Part shown: one piece after another, positions 8,491 to 16,658 of the stretch
Layout: every line of letters starts with the position of its first letter
Numbering within the stretch: position 1 is the stretch's first letter
Source of the DNA: UBA2040 sp002384725
Lineage (GTDB): Bacteria; Bacteroidota; Bacteroidia; Flavobacteriales_D; Crocinitomicaceae
NCBI GenBank assembly: GCA_963926475.1
Contig: CAWUXE010000002.1
Coordinates: forward strand, 248,001 to 312,000
Length of the DNA stretch: 64,000 bases
Direction: 5' to 3'
Notes under the pieces: generated by a model
The model's database searches: none
The model's input: the letters and a program-made list of their open reading frames with translations, nothing else
What the model was told of the DNA's origin: nothing
Position numbers and translations under genes: made by a program

Positions 8491-9681
8491 ATGTTACTAA
8501 AAATAGCTTCGTGTTTAATTATTTTTTTGTCGTTAAATGCTCAGGGGCAACCACGGGGTCAATTTGCCTTGCAAGCCGATATCACTGGTTTTGAAACAAG
8601 TCAAGATTATCGTTACAGATTCATGGATAATTATAGAACGAACGATCGTATTCATTTTCAAAATTCAGAACCCGCTTTTTACAAAAAGAAAAAAGTAAGT
8701 CGGATTATTATTAAAAATGAAAAAAACGAGCCGCTTTATGACATCAAATTAGATACGTCTGGTCAAACGGAATCCTCTCGACATTATGTAAATGGAATTT
8801 GTTATTCTTCAAAAGAATTAAACCTTCCAGGAAACGCCACTCTCGCTATCAATAAGCGTTGGCGAGGTGAGCAATTGCAAAAGTCAGATAGTACATATTA
8901 CCACAATCGAATGTATTCTAAGGGCGATACGAGTATATATTATTCCTATCAAGTTAGGATTACTCATATCCAAGGAAGTATTTTAAACGAACGGAATGCC
9001 TTTTACAATGAAAACTTCCTTGGGAAACCTGTGAAAGAAGGAATGTATCCCATTATTTTTAGTGTCAATTATTTAGGCGAAACGAATAGTAACTATGTTG
9101 CTCCCATCTCCAATTATTATGATTCGCCATTTAAAACGGATTATGACCCAAACAAAGTGTATTTAGTCGAACATTCTATAACGGGCTCGGGGAGTTTCGA
9201 AATAAATTTTATAGAAATGGCGGATGAAAATATTTTTAAACATCCCTATTTTCTTGATTTACCTTTGAGTGACAACTGCATGTATTTTGTTGATGGTGAA
9301 GATTTCACACAACCTATTCCTCAAGATTATTTTGGTCAAATGAGAGGATACTCTTGCAGTTGGCATTTGCCTATCCAAAATAATATTACTCCTCCAAAAT
9401 ACAATGATTGGGTTATTCGTCCTTCGGATGGATTAGTAGAATCTGCGTATTGTGATTATTGGGAAATAGATAATTCGCCAGAAGCTTTGTTGGAAAATGC
9501 GAAAAAAGACAGTTTGGCAGAAGCTAATCAAAATGTCTCCTCAAATGCTGTGATAGGTAATAACGGATATGACTCAAATTTCTATCCTGCTCGAAAATTT
9601 AAATTTTCCGAACGATTAACAAAATATTGTTATGAATATGAGTTTTTCGAAAAAAATCATTATCGGAACTTTAATCCATAA
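8491..9681 (+). CDS. Secreted protein of unknown function
   Basis: Starting at ATG 8491 gives 396 residues with a signal peptide (MLLKIASCLIIFLSLNAQGQ). Earlier in-frame starts add a non-signal extension and are less likely. The mature protein is rich in Tyr, Asn and Lys with alternating beta-like segments and no family I recognise. Cysteines are few (around CYSS, NCMYFV, GYSCSWHL, YCDYW and KYCYEY) and could form periplasmic disulfides. It begins 73 bases after the OmpA gene with no terminator between, so the pair may be cotranscribed. No lipobox or sorting domain is visible. Confidence 0.7.
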   Translation: MLLKIASCLIIFLSLNAQGQPRGQFALQADITGFETSQDYRYRFMDNYRTNDRIHFQNSEPAFYKKKKVSRIIIKNEKNEPLYDIKLDTSGQTESSRHYVNGICYSSKELNLPGNATLAINKRWRGEQLQKSDSTYYHNRMYSKGDTSIYYSYQVRITHIQGSILNERNAFYNENFLGKPVKEGMYPIIFSVNYLGETNSNYVAPISNYYDSPFKTDYDPNKVYLVEHSITGSGSFEINFIEMADENIFKHPYFLDLPLSDNCMYFVDGEDFTQPIPQDYFGQMRGYSCSWHLPIQNNITPPKYNDWVIRPSDGLVESAYCDYWEIDNSPEALLENAKKDSLAEANQNVSSNAVIGNNGYDSNFYPARKFKFSERLTKYCYEYEFFEKNHYRNFNP

Positions 9682-9683
9682 AA

Positions 9684-9711
9684 AAACCGCCAATTAAAAA
9701 ACTGACGGTTT
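9684..9711. terminator. Bidirectional terminator between convergent genes
   Basis: AAACCGCCA (9684-9692) pairs with TGACGGTTT (9703-9711) with one mismatch. A-rich and T-rich flanks serve both the gene ending at 9681 on the plus strand and the DUF2147 gene ending at 9732 on the minus strand. Confidence 0.65.
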
Positions 9712-9731
9712 AAACATTTTCGGTTGAAGTA

Positions 9732-10163
9732 TTACTTCACTTTCACCCAAGTTTGCGTGCGAAAGAATGGTCCGATATATCCGCGAACATTTAATTTATC
9801 TGGATTTTTAGAATCTACCCACATTTTGAGCGTATATATTTTACCTGTTTCAGGATCAACTATTGTACCGCCTTCCCAAGCTCCACCATTCCATGTCAAC
9901 TCACGAACTATTTGAAGACCAACCAATGGTTCTCCTTTTCTATCGTCAGTACATTTGTCGCACTTTGCATTAGGCTCTCTGCCTTCTCTAGGATAGAGAT
10001 AGATGATTTTACCATACATTTTATCGCCTTCTTTGTACAACTCGACAATGGATTTTTTCTTGTTAGTTTTATCATCAATGGTTACCCATTTCCCAATACT
10101 AGATTGAGCAAATGTCATTACGTTAAACATAACAGCAAGCGTTAATACAATTAATTTTTTCAT
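9732..10163 (-). CDS. DUF2147 domain protein, exported
   Basis: This 143-residue protein has a signal peptide (MKKLIVLTLAVMFNVMTFAQ) followed by a complete DUF2147 domain: GKWVTIDDKTNKKKSIVEL at the start, the CDKCTDD insert, GLQIVRELTWNGGAWEGG in the middle and DPETGKIYTLKMW near the end. DUF2147 proteins are small periplasmic lipocalin-like beta proteins in many Gram-negatives with no agreed function. The CDKC pair could bind metal or form a disulfide. It stands alone, with its own promoter-like sequence upstream and a shared terminator downstream. Confidence 0.9.
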   Translation of the reverse strand: MKKLIVLTLAVMFNVMTFAQSSIGKWVTIDDKTNKKKSIVELYKEGDKMYGKIIYLYPREGREPNAKCDKCTDDRKGEPLVGLQIVRELTWNGGAWEGGTIVDPETGKIYTLKMWVDSKNPDKLNVRGYIGPFFRTQTWVKVK

Positions 10164-10196
10164 TTTAAACTATTTTAATTTTTGTTTATAGTTGCA

Positions 10197-10227
10197 TAAA
10201 AATAGACTTTTCACCACCGAAATACAA
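10197..10227 (-). promoter_or_regulatory. Candidate Bacteroidota promoter for the DUF2147 gene
   Basis: Read on the minus strand, TTG (10227-10225) is followed after 20 bases by TATTTTTA (10204-10197), close to the Bacteroidota -33/-7 pattern TTG...TAnnTTTG. The start codon lies 33 bases further on. Confidence 0.4.
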
Positions 10228-10788
10228 TTACTGCGCCAAAAAGTTCTCTAATATTTTTTTACCCTCTGAGGTCATTATGCTTTCTGGATGAAATTGAACA
10301 CCAAAAAGTGGTCTTTCGTTCGATTCAATAGACATAATAATTCCACTCTCCGATCTAGATGTAACGTTCCATTCTCTAGAATCCTCAATATCAACGGCCC
10401 AAGAGTGATACAAGCCAACTTCAAAATGGGCTGAAACACCATTTAATAACTTGGATTCACCCTCCCGATCAATCGTTTCTTGCAGACCATGCTTCACTAT
10501 TTCTTGAATGAATATTTTGCCTCCTGTAACTTCAACTAATGCTTGCATACCTAGGCAAACACCTAAAATTGGCTTTTTATCCATGTTTTCCTGTAAAACA
10601 GTCATCATTCCTAATCTTTGATTAGGCAAACCTGACCCTGGAGATATTATAACTTTATCAAAAGCATCTGCTTCGTTTTTTTTGCTTTCATTCTCCCGAA
10701 TTATAGACACCTCTGCACCCATTCCTTCCAAATAATGGGATAAGTTAAATGTAAAAGAATCAAAGTTGTCTATTAAGAGGATTTTCAC
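10228..10788 (-). CDS. Class I glutamine amidotransferase, anthranilate/aminodeoxychorismate synthase component II type
   Basis: The start is GTG at 10788, giving 186 residues beginning (M)KILLIDNFDSFTFNL, exactly where TrpG/PabA proteins start; a longer reading to 10950 would run into the divergent RidA gene and is spurious. The oxyanion motif SPGSGLP, the nucleophile loop GVCLGMQ and the FHPES motif supply the Cys-His-Glu triad that makes ammonia from glutamine for anthranilate or 4-amino-4-deoxychorismate synthesis. No TrpE/PabB partner is nearby, so tryptophan versus folate use cannot be decided. It is divergent from ridA, 48 bases away. Confidence 0.9.
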   Translation of the reverse strand: MKILLIDNFDSFTFNLSHYLEGMGAEVSIIRENESKKNEADAFDKVIISPGSGLPNQRLGMMTVLQENMDKKPILGVCLGMQALVEVTGGKIFIQEIVKHGLQETIDREGESKLLNGVSAHFEVGLYHSWAVDIEDSREWNVTSRSESGIIMSIESNERPLFGVQFHPESIMTSEGKKILENFLAQ

Positions 10789-10836
10789 TGCTTTTTGCCT
10801 TAAAATTAGTAAACTTGCACAAAGTTTCAGCACCCC

Positions 10837-11214
10837 ATGAAAAAAGTAATTTCGATTCCAGGAGCTCCGGCACCAATCGGTCCTTATTCTCAAGCAATTG
10901 TAAAGAATGACAGCCTTTTTGTAAGTGGACAAATACCTTTGAATCCACAATCGGGAGAACTCGTTTTGGACTCAATTTCTGCGGCAACAAAACAAGTTAT
11001 GGAAAACATCGTTTCTTTGGTGCATTCTGCAGAATTTGAAATGACGGATATCGTGAAATGTAGCATCTTCTTGAAATCAATGGATGATTTTGTAGAAGTA
11101 AATGCAGAGTACGCAAGTTATTTCCCTGAATTCCCGCCGGCTCGAGAGACTGTTCAAGTTTCTAAATTACCCATGGATGTACCCGTTGAAATCAGCTGTA
11201 TAGCTTTAAAATAA
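10837..11214 (+). CDS. ridA: RidA family enamine/imine deaminase
   Basis: This is a 125-residue protein of standard RidA length. Visible features are PGAPAPIGPYSQA near the N-terminus, FVSGQIPLNP, and the active-site segment PPARETVQVSKLP with the conserved Arg at residue 103. RidA hydrolyses reactive 2-aminoacrylate and related enamines made by PLP enzymes to keto acids and ammonia, protecting PLP enzymes. The glycosyltransferase gene starts only 3 bases after its stop, so the two are likely cotranscribed although their functions are unrelated. Confidence 0.93.
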   Translation: MKKVISIPGAPAPIGPYSQAIVKNDSLFVSGQIPLNPQSGELVLDSISAATKQVMENIVSLVHSAEFEMTDIVKCSIFLKSMDDFVEVNAEYASYFPEFPPARETVQVSKLPMDVPVEISCIALK

Positions 11215-11217
11215 AAT

Positions 11218-13206
11218 TTGAAGAACGACTTGTCAGAACCCTTTTCATATAAATTGAGTGTTGTCGTTGTTAATTACAATGTAGAATTCTTTTTGGAGCA
11301 ATGCTTAAACTCTGTGCGCAAATCGCTGGAAAAAGTTTCTGGTGAAGTTTTCGTAGTAGATAATTTCTCTATCGATGGTTCCGTCGAAATGGTTAGGCAA
11401 AAGTTTCCAGAATTTACTTTAATTGCCAATCAAGAAAATTTAGGATTCTCAAAAGCAAATAACCAAGCCATGCGTTTGGCCAAAGGCGAATATGTTCTTT
11501 TGCTAAATCCAGACACAGTCGTTGAAGAGGACACTTTTTTAAAGATCATTGAATTCATGGGCGAACATCCTGATGCCGGTGGATTGGGTGTGAAAATGGT
11601 GGATGGTAAAGGTCGTTTTTTACCAGAATCGAAACGAGGACTTCCAGCGCCCAATGTGGCCTTTTATAAAATCTTTGGCTTTTCTCGAATTTTCCCAAAA
11701 TCTAAAACCTTCGGGCAATATCATTTAGGTTTTTTGGACGAAAATGAGACGCACGAAGTAGATATTTTGAGTGGAGCCTTTATGTTGATGCGAAAAGACG
11801 CACTCGACAAGGTTGGTTTGCTCGACGAAGCCTTTTTCATGTATGGTGAAGATATTGATTTGTCTTACCGAATTGCAAAAGGAGGTTACAAAAACTATTA
11901 TTTCCCGGAGACTTCGATAATCCATTACAAAGGAGAAAGCACGAAGAAAAGTAGTGTCAATTATGTGTTGGTTTTCTACAAGGCAATGGTCATTTTTGCT
12001 AAAAAGCATTTTACCCAAAAGAACGCAAAGTTATTAAGCTTTCTTATATATACAGCTATTTATTTACGCGCTGCCGCGGCCATTGCGGTACGTATGATTA
12101 AAAAAGCTTTTCCTCCGATAATCGACGCTACATTTATATATGGCGGATTGTTTGCCTTGACCAACTATTGGAAAATGTCGAACATTAGTTTTCCAAATTA
12201 CACCTTTGAGATAGCCCTACCCGCTTATACTTTGATTTGGCTTTTGAGCATGTTTCATCAAGGTTTATACGATAAACCCTTAAAATTCTTCAACACTTTT
12301 AAAGGTGCTATCTTTGGAACATTGGCGCTTTTAGTCATGTATGCCCTGCTTCCAAAAGATTTCCAATTTTCCAGACTATTCGTGCTTCTTGGAGCTTCAT
12401 GGGTTCTTGCCTATATTTTTATATCAAGAATATTTATGCATTTATTCTTTGGAAAGAAGTTTAGCTTATCGAAATCGAAGAATAAGAGTTTTGCTATCGT
12501 TGGCGAAGAGGAAGAAATCATACGTGTTGAGAAACTATTAAAACAAACACTCCAGAACATCGACGATATATTTAAAGTAACTGCAGCGAATGAAAAAGCA
12601 GCTGGACATATTGGGACGATTGATCAATTGGATCAAATTGTATTCATTAATAAAATAGATGAAGTTATTTTCTGTGCCAAAGATTGTACGGCCAACAAAA
12701 TTATTCATTGGATGAAAACCTTGAAAGGCGACAAACTCGACTTCAAAATTGCTCAACCGGAAACGTATTTTCTTATTGGTTCCAATTCCATCGATACGGC
12801 AGGTGACTTGTATTTAATGCCTGTAAATAAAATTGAGGACCCCAAAAACAAAAGGATTAAACGACTTTTTGATTTTATCAGTTCCTTATTGTTTGTACTG
12901 GCCTCACCAATTATCATTTGGAGTTATCATAATCGCCTTCAATGGTTTAATAACATTTTTAGAGTTTTGTTCGGCGGAAAATCGATGGTTGGTTATCACG
13001 AAGAATTAAAAGAAAACCGTCAACCTTTGCCAAAAATAAAATACGGAATTCTAACCCCGAACGATATTTATAAAGAGCAAGACGAAAAGTTGACCGAGAA
13101 GAGAAATTTGTTGTATGCCAGAGATTACAGCTGGAAACAGGATTTGAAGATATTAAAAAGTTGCTGGGGAAAACTTGATAAGCCCCTCAAATTATCAAAG
13201 AAGTAA
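11218..13206 (+). CDS. Glycosyltransferase family 2 fused to a core-deleted polyprenyl glycosylphosphotransferase module
   Basis: A TTG start at 11218, 3 bases after ridA, gives 662 residues. Residues ~12-245 are a GT2 domain (VVVVNYNVEFFLEQC, NLGFSKANNQAM, LLLNPDTV, then DEAFFMYGEDIDLSYR) of the rhamnosyl-transferase WbbL type. Several transmembrane helices follow (~270-400), then a Rossmann-like segment from FAIVGEEEEI. The C-terminus (KRLFDFISSLLFVLASP, then FGGKSMVGYHEE, then RNLLYARDYS) aligns by eye with the sugar-transferase domain of the gene at 16659-18053. It lacks that domain's central part (the KFRTM and RLDEFPQ motifs), so it is probably not a sugar-phosphate transferase. Expected role: inner-membrane step in surface polysaccharide assembly. 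Confidence 0.82.
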   Translation: MKNDLSEPFSYKLSVVVVNYNVEFFLEQCLNSVRKSLEKVSGEVFVVDNFSIDGSVEMVRQKFPEFTLIANQENLGFSKANNQAMRLAKGEYVLLLNPDTVVEEDTFLKIIEFMGEHPDAGGLGVKMVDGKGRFLPESKRGLPAPNVAFYKIFGFSRIFPKSKTFGQYHLGFLDENETHEVDILSGAFMLMRKDALDKVGLLDEAFFMYGEDIDLSYRIAKGGYKNYYFPETSIIHYKGESTKKSSVNYVLVFYKAMVIFAKKHFTQKNAKLLSFLIYTAIYLRAAAAIAVRMIKKAFPPIIDATFIYGGLFALTNYWKMSNISFPNYTFEIALPAYTLIWLLSMFHQGLYDKPLKFFNTFKGAIFGTLALLVMYALLPKDFQFSRLFVLLGASWVLAYIFISRIFMHLFFGKKFSLSKSKNKSFAIVGEEEEIIRVEKLLKQTLQNIDDIFKVTAANEKAAGHIGTIDQLDQIVFINKIDEVIFCAKDCTANKIIHWMKTLKGDKLDFKIAQPETYFLIGSNSIDTAGDLYLMPVNKIEDPKNKRIKRLFDFISSLLFVLASPIIIWSYHNRLQWFNNIFRVLFGGKSMVGYHEELKENRQPLPKIKYGILTPNDIYKEQDEKLTEKRNLLYARDYSWKQDLKILKSCWGKLDKPLKLSKK

Positions 13207-13249
13207 ACATATATTTTTATTAATAACTAAAGGACAGGGCTAAACTATT

Positions 13250-14590
13250 ATGGCACAGATCGAAATTAGACTCCCGAAGATGGGAGAAAGCGTCACGGAA
13301 GCAACCATTACAAATTGGTTGAAGAGCGTTGGTGATTCAGTAGAAATTGATGAGCCTTTAGTCGAAGTTGCGACCGATAAGGTCGATAATGAGTTGCCTT
13401 CTGAAACTGCAGGAGTACTTGTAAAACAATTGTTTGAGAAGGACCAAGTAGCACAAGTGGGTGATGTTATCGCGATTATTGCAACGAATGGTGAGAGTGC
13501 TCCAGCAACAGAAGCGCCTACAACCACTGAAAAAGCTGCCGAAAAAATCGTCAGCGAAATCGAAGCAATTGCTGAGAATGTAAATGGATCGGCTCCAGTT
13601 TCAACTGAGAAACATGGTGATTCAGGTAAATTCTATTCTCCTCTTGTGAGAAGCATAGCTAAAAAACAAGGCCTTACAATGTCTGAATTGGAAGCGATTC
13701 CTGGTTCAGGTCAAGGTAGCCGAGTTACAAAAAAGGACATCCTCTATTATTTAGACAATAGACCGTCTAGTATTTCTGCATCTGCTGCTCCGGCAAAAGA
13801 AGTTACTTCAGCTCCGGCACAAGTACCTGCATTTGGTTCATCGATGGTACAAATCAAAGCACCAATGGTGCCTTCTATGCCTGGTGATGAGATAGAGGAA
13901 ATGGACCGCATGCGGAAAATTATCGCTGAACATATGGTGATGTCCGTACATGTTTCGCCTCACGTTACTTCTTATGTTGAGGCAGATGTGACCAACATTG
14001 TAAATTGGAGAAACAAAACGAAAGATAGTTTTGAAAAGCGAGAAGGAGAGAAATTGACCTTTACGCCAATATTCATGGAGGCTGTTGTGAAAGCAATAAA
14101 AGACTTTCCTGGTGTTAATGTTGCGGTTAGCGGCACGACTATCATAAAAAGAAGAGACATTAATTTGGGAATGGCGACCGCTTTGCCTTCTGGGAACTTA
14201 ATTGTACCAGTAATCAAAAGCGCAGACCAGCTCAACTTAGTTGGAATTGCAAAAGCAGTCAATACAATGGCGCGCAATGCACGTGACAACAAATTGAAGC
14301 CAGAAGATATACAAGGTGGCACCTATACAGTAACGAATGTTGGAACATTTGGGAATGTTATGGGAACGCCGATCATCAATCAGCCTCAAGTAGCCATACT
14401 AGCATTAGGCGCAATTCGAAAAGTACCGGCTGTAATTGAAACTCCAGATGGAGATTTTATCGGTATTCGTCACAAAATGTTCTTATCACACTCTTATGAT
14501 CATAGAGTTGTGGATGGTGCCTTGGGTGGAATGTTCGTAAAGCGTGTTGCCGACTATTTGGAGCAGTTCGATGTGAACAGGGTTTTATAA
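13250..14590 (+). CDS. 2-oxoacid dehydrogenase E2 (dihydrolipoamide acyltransferase)
   Basis: This 446-residue E2 has three parts. An N-terminal lipoyl domain carries the lipoylated Lys44 in VATDKVDNE. A peripheral-subunit-binding domain follows (SPLVRSIAKKQGL to RVTKKDILYYL). The catalytic acyltransferase domain ends in SYDHRVVDGALGG, with catalytic His418 and Asp422. Flexible Ala/Pro/Glu linkers separate them. It carries acyl groups between E1 and E3 of a pyruvate, branched-chain or 2-oxoglutarate dehydrogenase. A fused alpha-beta E1 lies at 33733-35733 and is a plausible partner, pointing to the branched-chain complex. The genes are not in one operon. Confidence 0.92.
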   Translation: MAQIEIRLPKMGESVTEATITNWLKSVGDSVEIDEPLVEVATDKVDNELPSETAGVLVKQLFEKDQVAQVGDVIAIIATNGESAPATEAPTTTEKAAEKIVSEIEAIAENVNGSAPVSTEKHGDSGKFYSPLVRSIAKKQGLTMSELEAIPGSGQGSRVTKKDILYYLDNRPSSISASAAPAKEVTSAPAQVPAFGSSMVQIKAPMVPSMPGDEIEEMDRMRKIIAEHMVMSVHVSPHVTSYVEADVTNIVNWRNKTKDSFEKREGEKLTFTPIFMEAVVKAIKDFPGVNVAVSGTTIIKRRDINLGMATALPSGNLIVPVIKSADQLNLVGIAKAVNTMARNARDNKLKPEDIQGGTYTVTNVGTFGNVMGTPIINQPQVAILALGAIRKVPAVIETPDGDFIGIRHKMFLSHSYDHRVVDGALGGMFVKRVADYLEQFDVNRVL

Positions 14591-14642
14591 CGAAGAGGAT
14601 TTGTCCATATTGGTCAGTTATGCTTCATTTATACGAATAAAA

Positions 14643-15086
14643 ATGGTATAACATTATTTATTTCTAATGATGGCGACTCTTATTTTTGGACAAGCATTTT
14701 CGTAGGAACTGACCGAGAAGGACATTCTGAACATGGTTGAGAAAGAATCTGAGCAAAAAATTAGTTGTTCAGTGTTCTGTTTTGACACAATAAGGATTCA
14801 GCTATTATGTAGAAAAATTGCAGCTAAACTGTTAATGATCAACATATACTCTTCCGTTTCAACAGTTCCAACGAAAACATGTGAAACGAACGAAAAATTG
14901 AGCGCACTGCGCGCTGAGAATATCAAATACGATATTATGACGTATTTCCAATCCAATATGAGTTTCAACGAGAAAATTGTTTTAACAATTACAGGATCAG
15001 CCACTTCAGGACCAGCGTACCAAAACGATGCTGGTAATAGAAAGAAATACCGAGCGTAACAAAACGTTGAAGTAATTGCAGAATAA
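14643..15086 (+). pseudogene. Decayed gene for a small exported protein (three in-frame stops)
   Basis: One frame reads from ATG 14643 through a signal-peptide-like start (HYLFLMMATLIFGQAFS) to a final TAA at 15084, interrupted by TAA at 14649, TAG at 14703 and TAA at 15057. Each stop is one substitution from a sensible codon: Lys at position 3, Gln just after the signal peptide (AFS-Q-ELTE, a usual cleavage context here) and Tyr in KKYRA-Y-QNVEV. The piece NEKLSALRAENIKYDI recalls the RAE helix of OmpA-like domains, but the family is not certain. The intact stretch from 14733 to 15059 should not be read as a real 108-residue gene. Confidence 0.7.
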
Positions 15087-15104
15087 AACAAATTACATTC
15101 CTTT

Positions 15105-15140
15105 AAAAAGGTCCATTCTTTCAAGTTTGGACCTTTTTCT
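15105..15140 (+). terminator. Strong hairpin terminator
   Basis: AAAAAGGTCC (15105-15114) and GGACCTTTTT (15129-15138) form a perfect 10-base-pair stem with a 14-base loop. It lies just after the decayed gene and before the exonuclease promoter. Confidence 0.8.
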
Positions 15141-15173
15141 TGCCCTTTCCATCCCAAAATATTTCTAACTTTA
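15140..15173 (+). promoter_or_regulatory. Candidate promoter for the exonuclease/FAH operon
   Basis: TTG (15140-15142) and TAACTTTA (15166-15173) are 23 bases apart and resemble the Bacteroidota -33 and -7 elements. The chosen start codon is 18 bases after the -7 box. Confidence 0.45.
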
Positions 15174-15191
15174 GTGTTCAATATTCAATTC

Positions 15192-16052
15192 ATGAAAATA
15201 CAATTACAACGACCATTAGCCGTGTTCGATCTAGAGACAACAGGCATCAATATCACCCAAGACAGGATAATCGAAATTGCCATCTTGAAGGTTCATCCTG
15301 ATGGCAAACAAGAAACGTATGAAAAACGTGTCAATCCTGGAGTGAAAATGACTGAAGAAAATATGGCCATTCACGGTATCCGAAATGAAGACTTGGTGAA
15401 TGAACCTTCTTTTGGAGAAATAGCTTTGGAAGTTAAGGAATTTGTTACTGGTTGTGATTTTGGCGGATACAATTCTAACCGATTCGACGTTCCCGTTTTG
15501 GTTGAAGAAATGCTCCGAGTAGATCCTGATTTTGATATCTCAGCTTCGAAATTTGTTGACGTTCAAAACATTTTCCACAAAATGGAACAAAGAACATTGA
15601 GTGCTGCTTATCAGTTCTATTGTGGGAAAGAATTGGTAAACGCACATTCTGCACTAGCCGATACAACTGCAACCTGGGAAATTCTAAATGCACAATTGGA
15701 AAAATATACCGAATTGAAAACCGACATGGATTTCCTTTCTGATTTCACCATTGCGCATGATTTTGACAGAGCAGATTTTGCAGGAAGATTAGCCACAAAC
15801 AAAAAAGGCGAAGTACTTTACAACTTTGGTAAAAACAGGGGGAAAACGGTACGAGAGATCATGAAGAATGAACCTGGATATCACGGATGGATGTTAAATG
15901 CCGACTTTCCGTTGCACACGAAGCAAATTTTAAAGGGCGAGGTAGATCGCTTAAAAAAAGAAGCTAGTATTCTACGCGAACAAGCGAAAAAGAACGAATC
16001 CGAAAAACTAGAGAATAAACTAGACCAACTTCAAAATAAATTTAAGAAATGA
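15192..16052 (+). CDS. DEDDh 3'-5' exonuclease (DNA polymerase III epsilon-like)
   Basis: The ATG at 15192 gives 286 residues starting MKIQLQRPLAVFDLETTG; the upstream GTG at 15174 lies in the promoter region and is unlikely. The motifs are FDLETTG (Exo I), YNSNRFDVPVL (Exo II) and HSALADTTA (Exo III with His and Asp), so it is a DEDDh exonuclease of the RNase T/DnaQ superfamily. After the nuclease domain, residues ~205-250 (NFGKNRGKTVREIM, PGYHGWML) form a small FGKxKGK domain often found attached to such exonucleases. The end is a charged helix. The next gene overlaps it by 4 bases. Confidence 0.88.
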   Translation: MKIQLQRPLAVFDLETTGINITQDRIIEIAILKVHPDGKQETYEKRVNPGVKMTEENMAIHGIRNEDLVNEPSFGEIALEVKEFVTGCDFGGYNSNRFDVPVLVEEMLRVDPDFDISASKFVDVQNIFHKMEQRTLSAAYQFYCGKELVNAHSALADTTATWEILNAQLEKYTELKTDMDFLSDFTIAHDFDRADFAGRLATNKKGEVLYNFGKNRGKTVREIMKNEPGYHGWMLNADFPLHTKQILKGEVDRLKKEASILREQAKKNESEKLENKLDQLQNKFKK

Positions 16053-16657
16053 AAATCTTTTGCATAGGACGAAATTACAGCGAACATGCTAAGGAAATGA
16101 ACGCAGAAGTTCCACAGAACCCATTGTTTTTCATGAAGCCAGATACTTCGGTTCTAAAAGGAAACGATTTCTATTTTCCGAATTTTACCAAAGACTTGCA
16201 TTATGAATGTGAACTCGTCGTCCGTATTTCGCGCGCGGGGAAGAACATTCAAGAAGAATTTGCTCACAAGTATTATACGGAAATCGGATTGGGAATTGAT
16301 TTCACGGCACGTGATTTACAATCGGAATGTAAAAAGAACGGATGGCCTTGGGAATTGGCTAAATCTTGGGAGAACTCCGCTCCTGTTAGTCATACTTGGA
16401 TAAATAAATCTGAGTTGGATCTAGCAAACATTTCTTTTCAATTGGATTTGAATGGACAAACGGTTCAAAAAGGGAACAGTTCGGATATGATTTTCAAAAT
16501 AGATCGATTAATCGCTCATTTGTCGCAATACAATACGCTCAAGGTGGGTGATTTGATCTTTACAGGAACTCCTTCTGGAGTTGGACCTGTTCAGATTGGC
16601 GACACGCTTGTTGGACGTTTGGAAGGAAAAGAAATGTTTGCTTTAAATATCAAATAG
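16049..16657 (+). CDS. Fumarylacetoacetate hydrolase (FAH) family protein
   Basis: This 202-residue protein matches the short FAH family (YcgM/FAHD1 size). It has the metal-binding acids in HYECELVV (Glu53, Glu55) and GIDFTARD (Asp84), then KSWENSAP and the C-terminal FTGTPSGVGPVQIGDTL. Family members hydrolyse or decarboxylate acylpyruvates and oxaloacetate or act in aromatic catabolism; the exact substrate cannot be told. It overlaps the exonuclease stop (ATGA), so expression is coupled. It converges with the polysaccharide gene, with only one base between the two stop codons. Confidence 0.9.
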   Translation: MKIFCIGRNYSEHAKEMNAEVPQNPLFFMKPDTSVLKGNDFYFPNFTKDLHYECELVVRISRAGKNIQEEFAHKYYTEIGLGIDFTARDLQSECKKNGWPWELAKSWENSAPVSHTWINKSELDLANISFQLDLNGQTVQKGNSSDMIFKIDRLIAHLSQYNTLKVGDLIFTGTPSGVGPVQIGDTLVGRLEGKEMFALNIK

Positions 16658-16658
16658 A

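Noticed and set aside
10789..10950. N-terminal extension of the amidotransferase upstream of GTG 10788
   Set aside because: It overlaps the ridA coding sequence on the other strand and family members start at KILLIDNFDSF.
14798..15181. 127-residue open frame on the minus strand opposite the decayed gene
   Set aside because: Spans the terminator and the promoter of the exonuclease and has no coding character.
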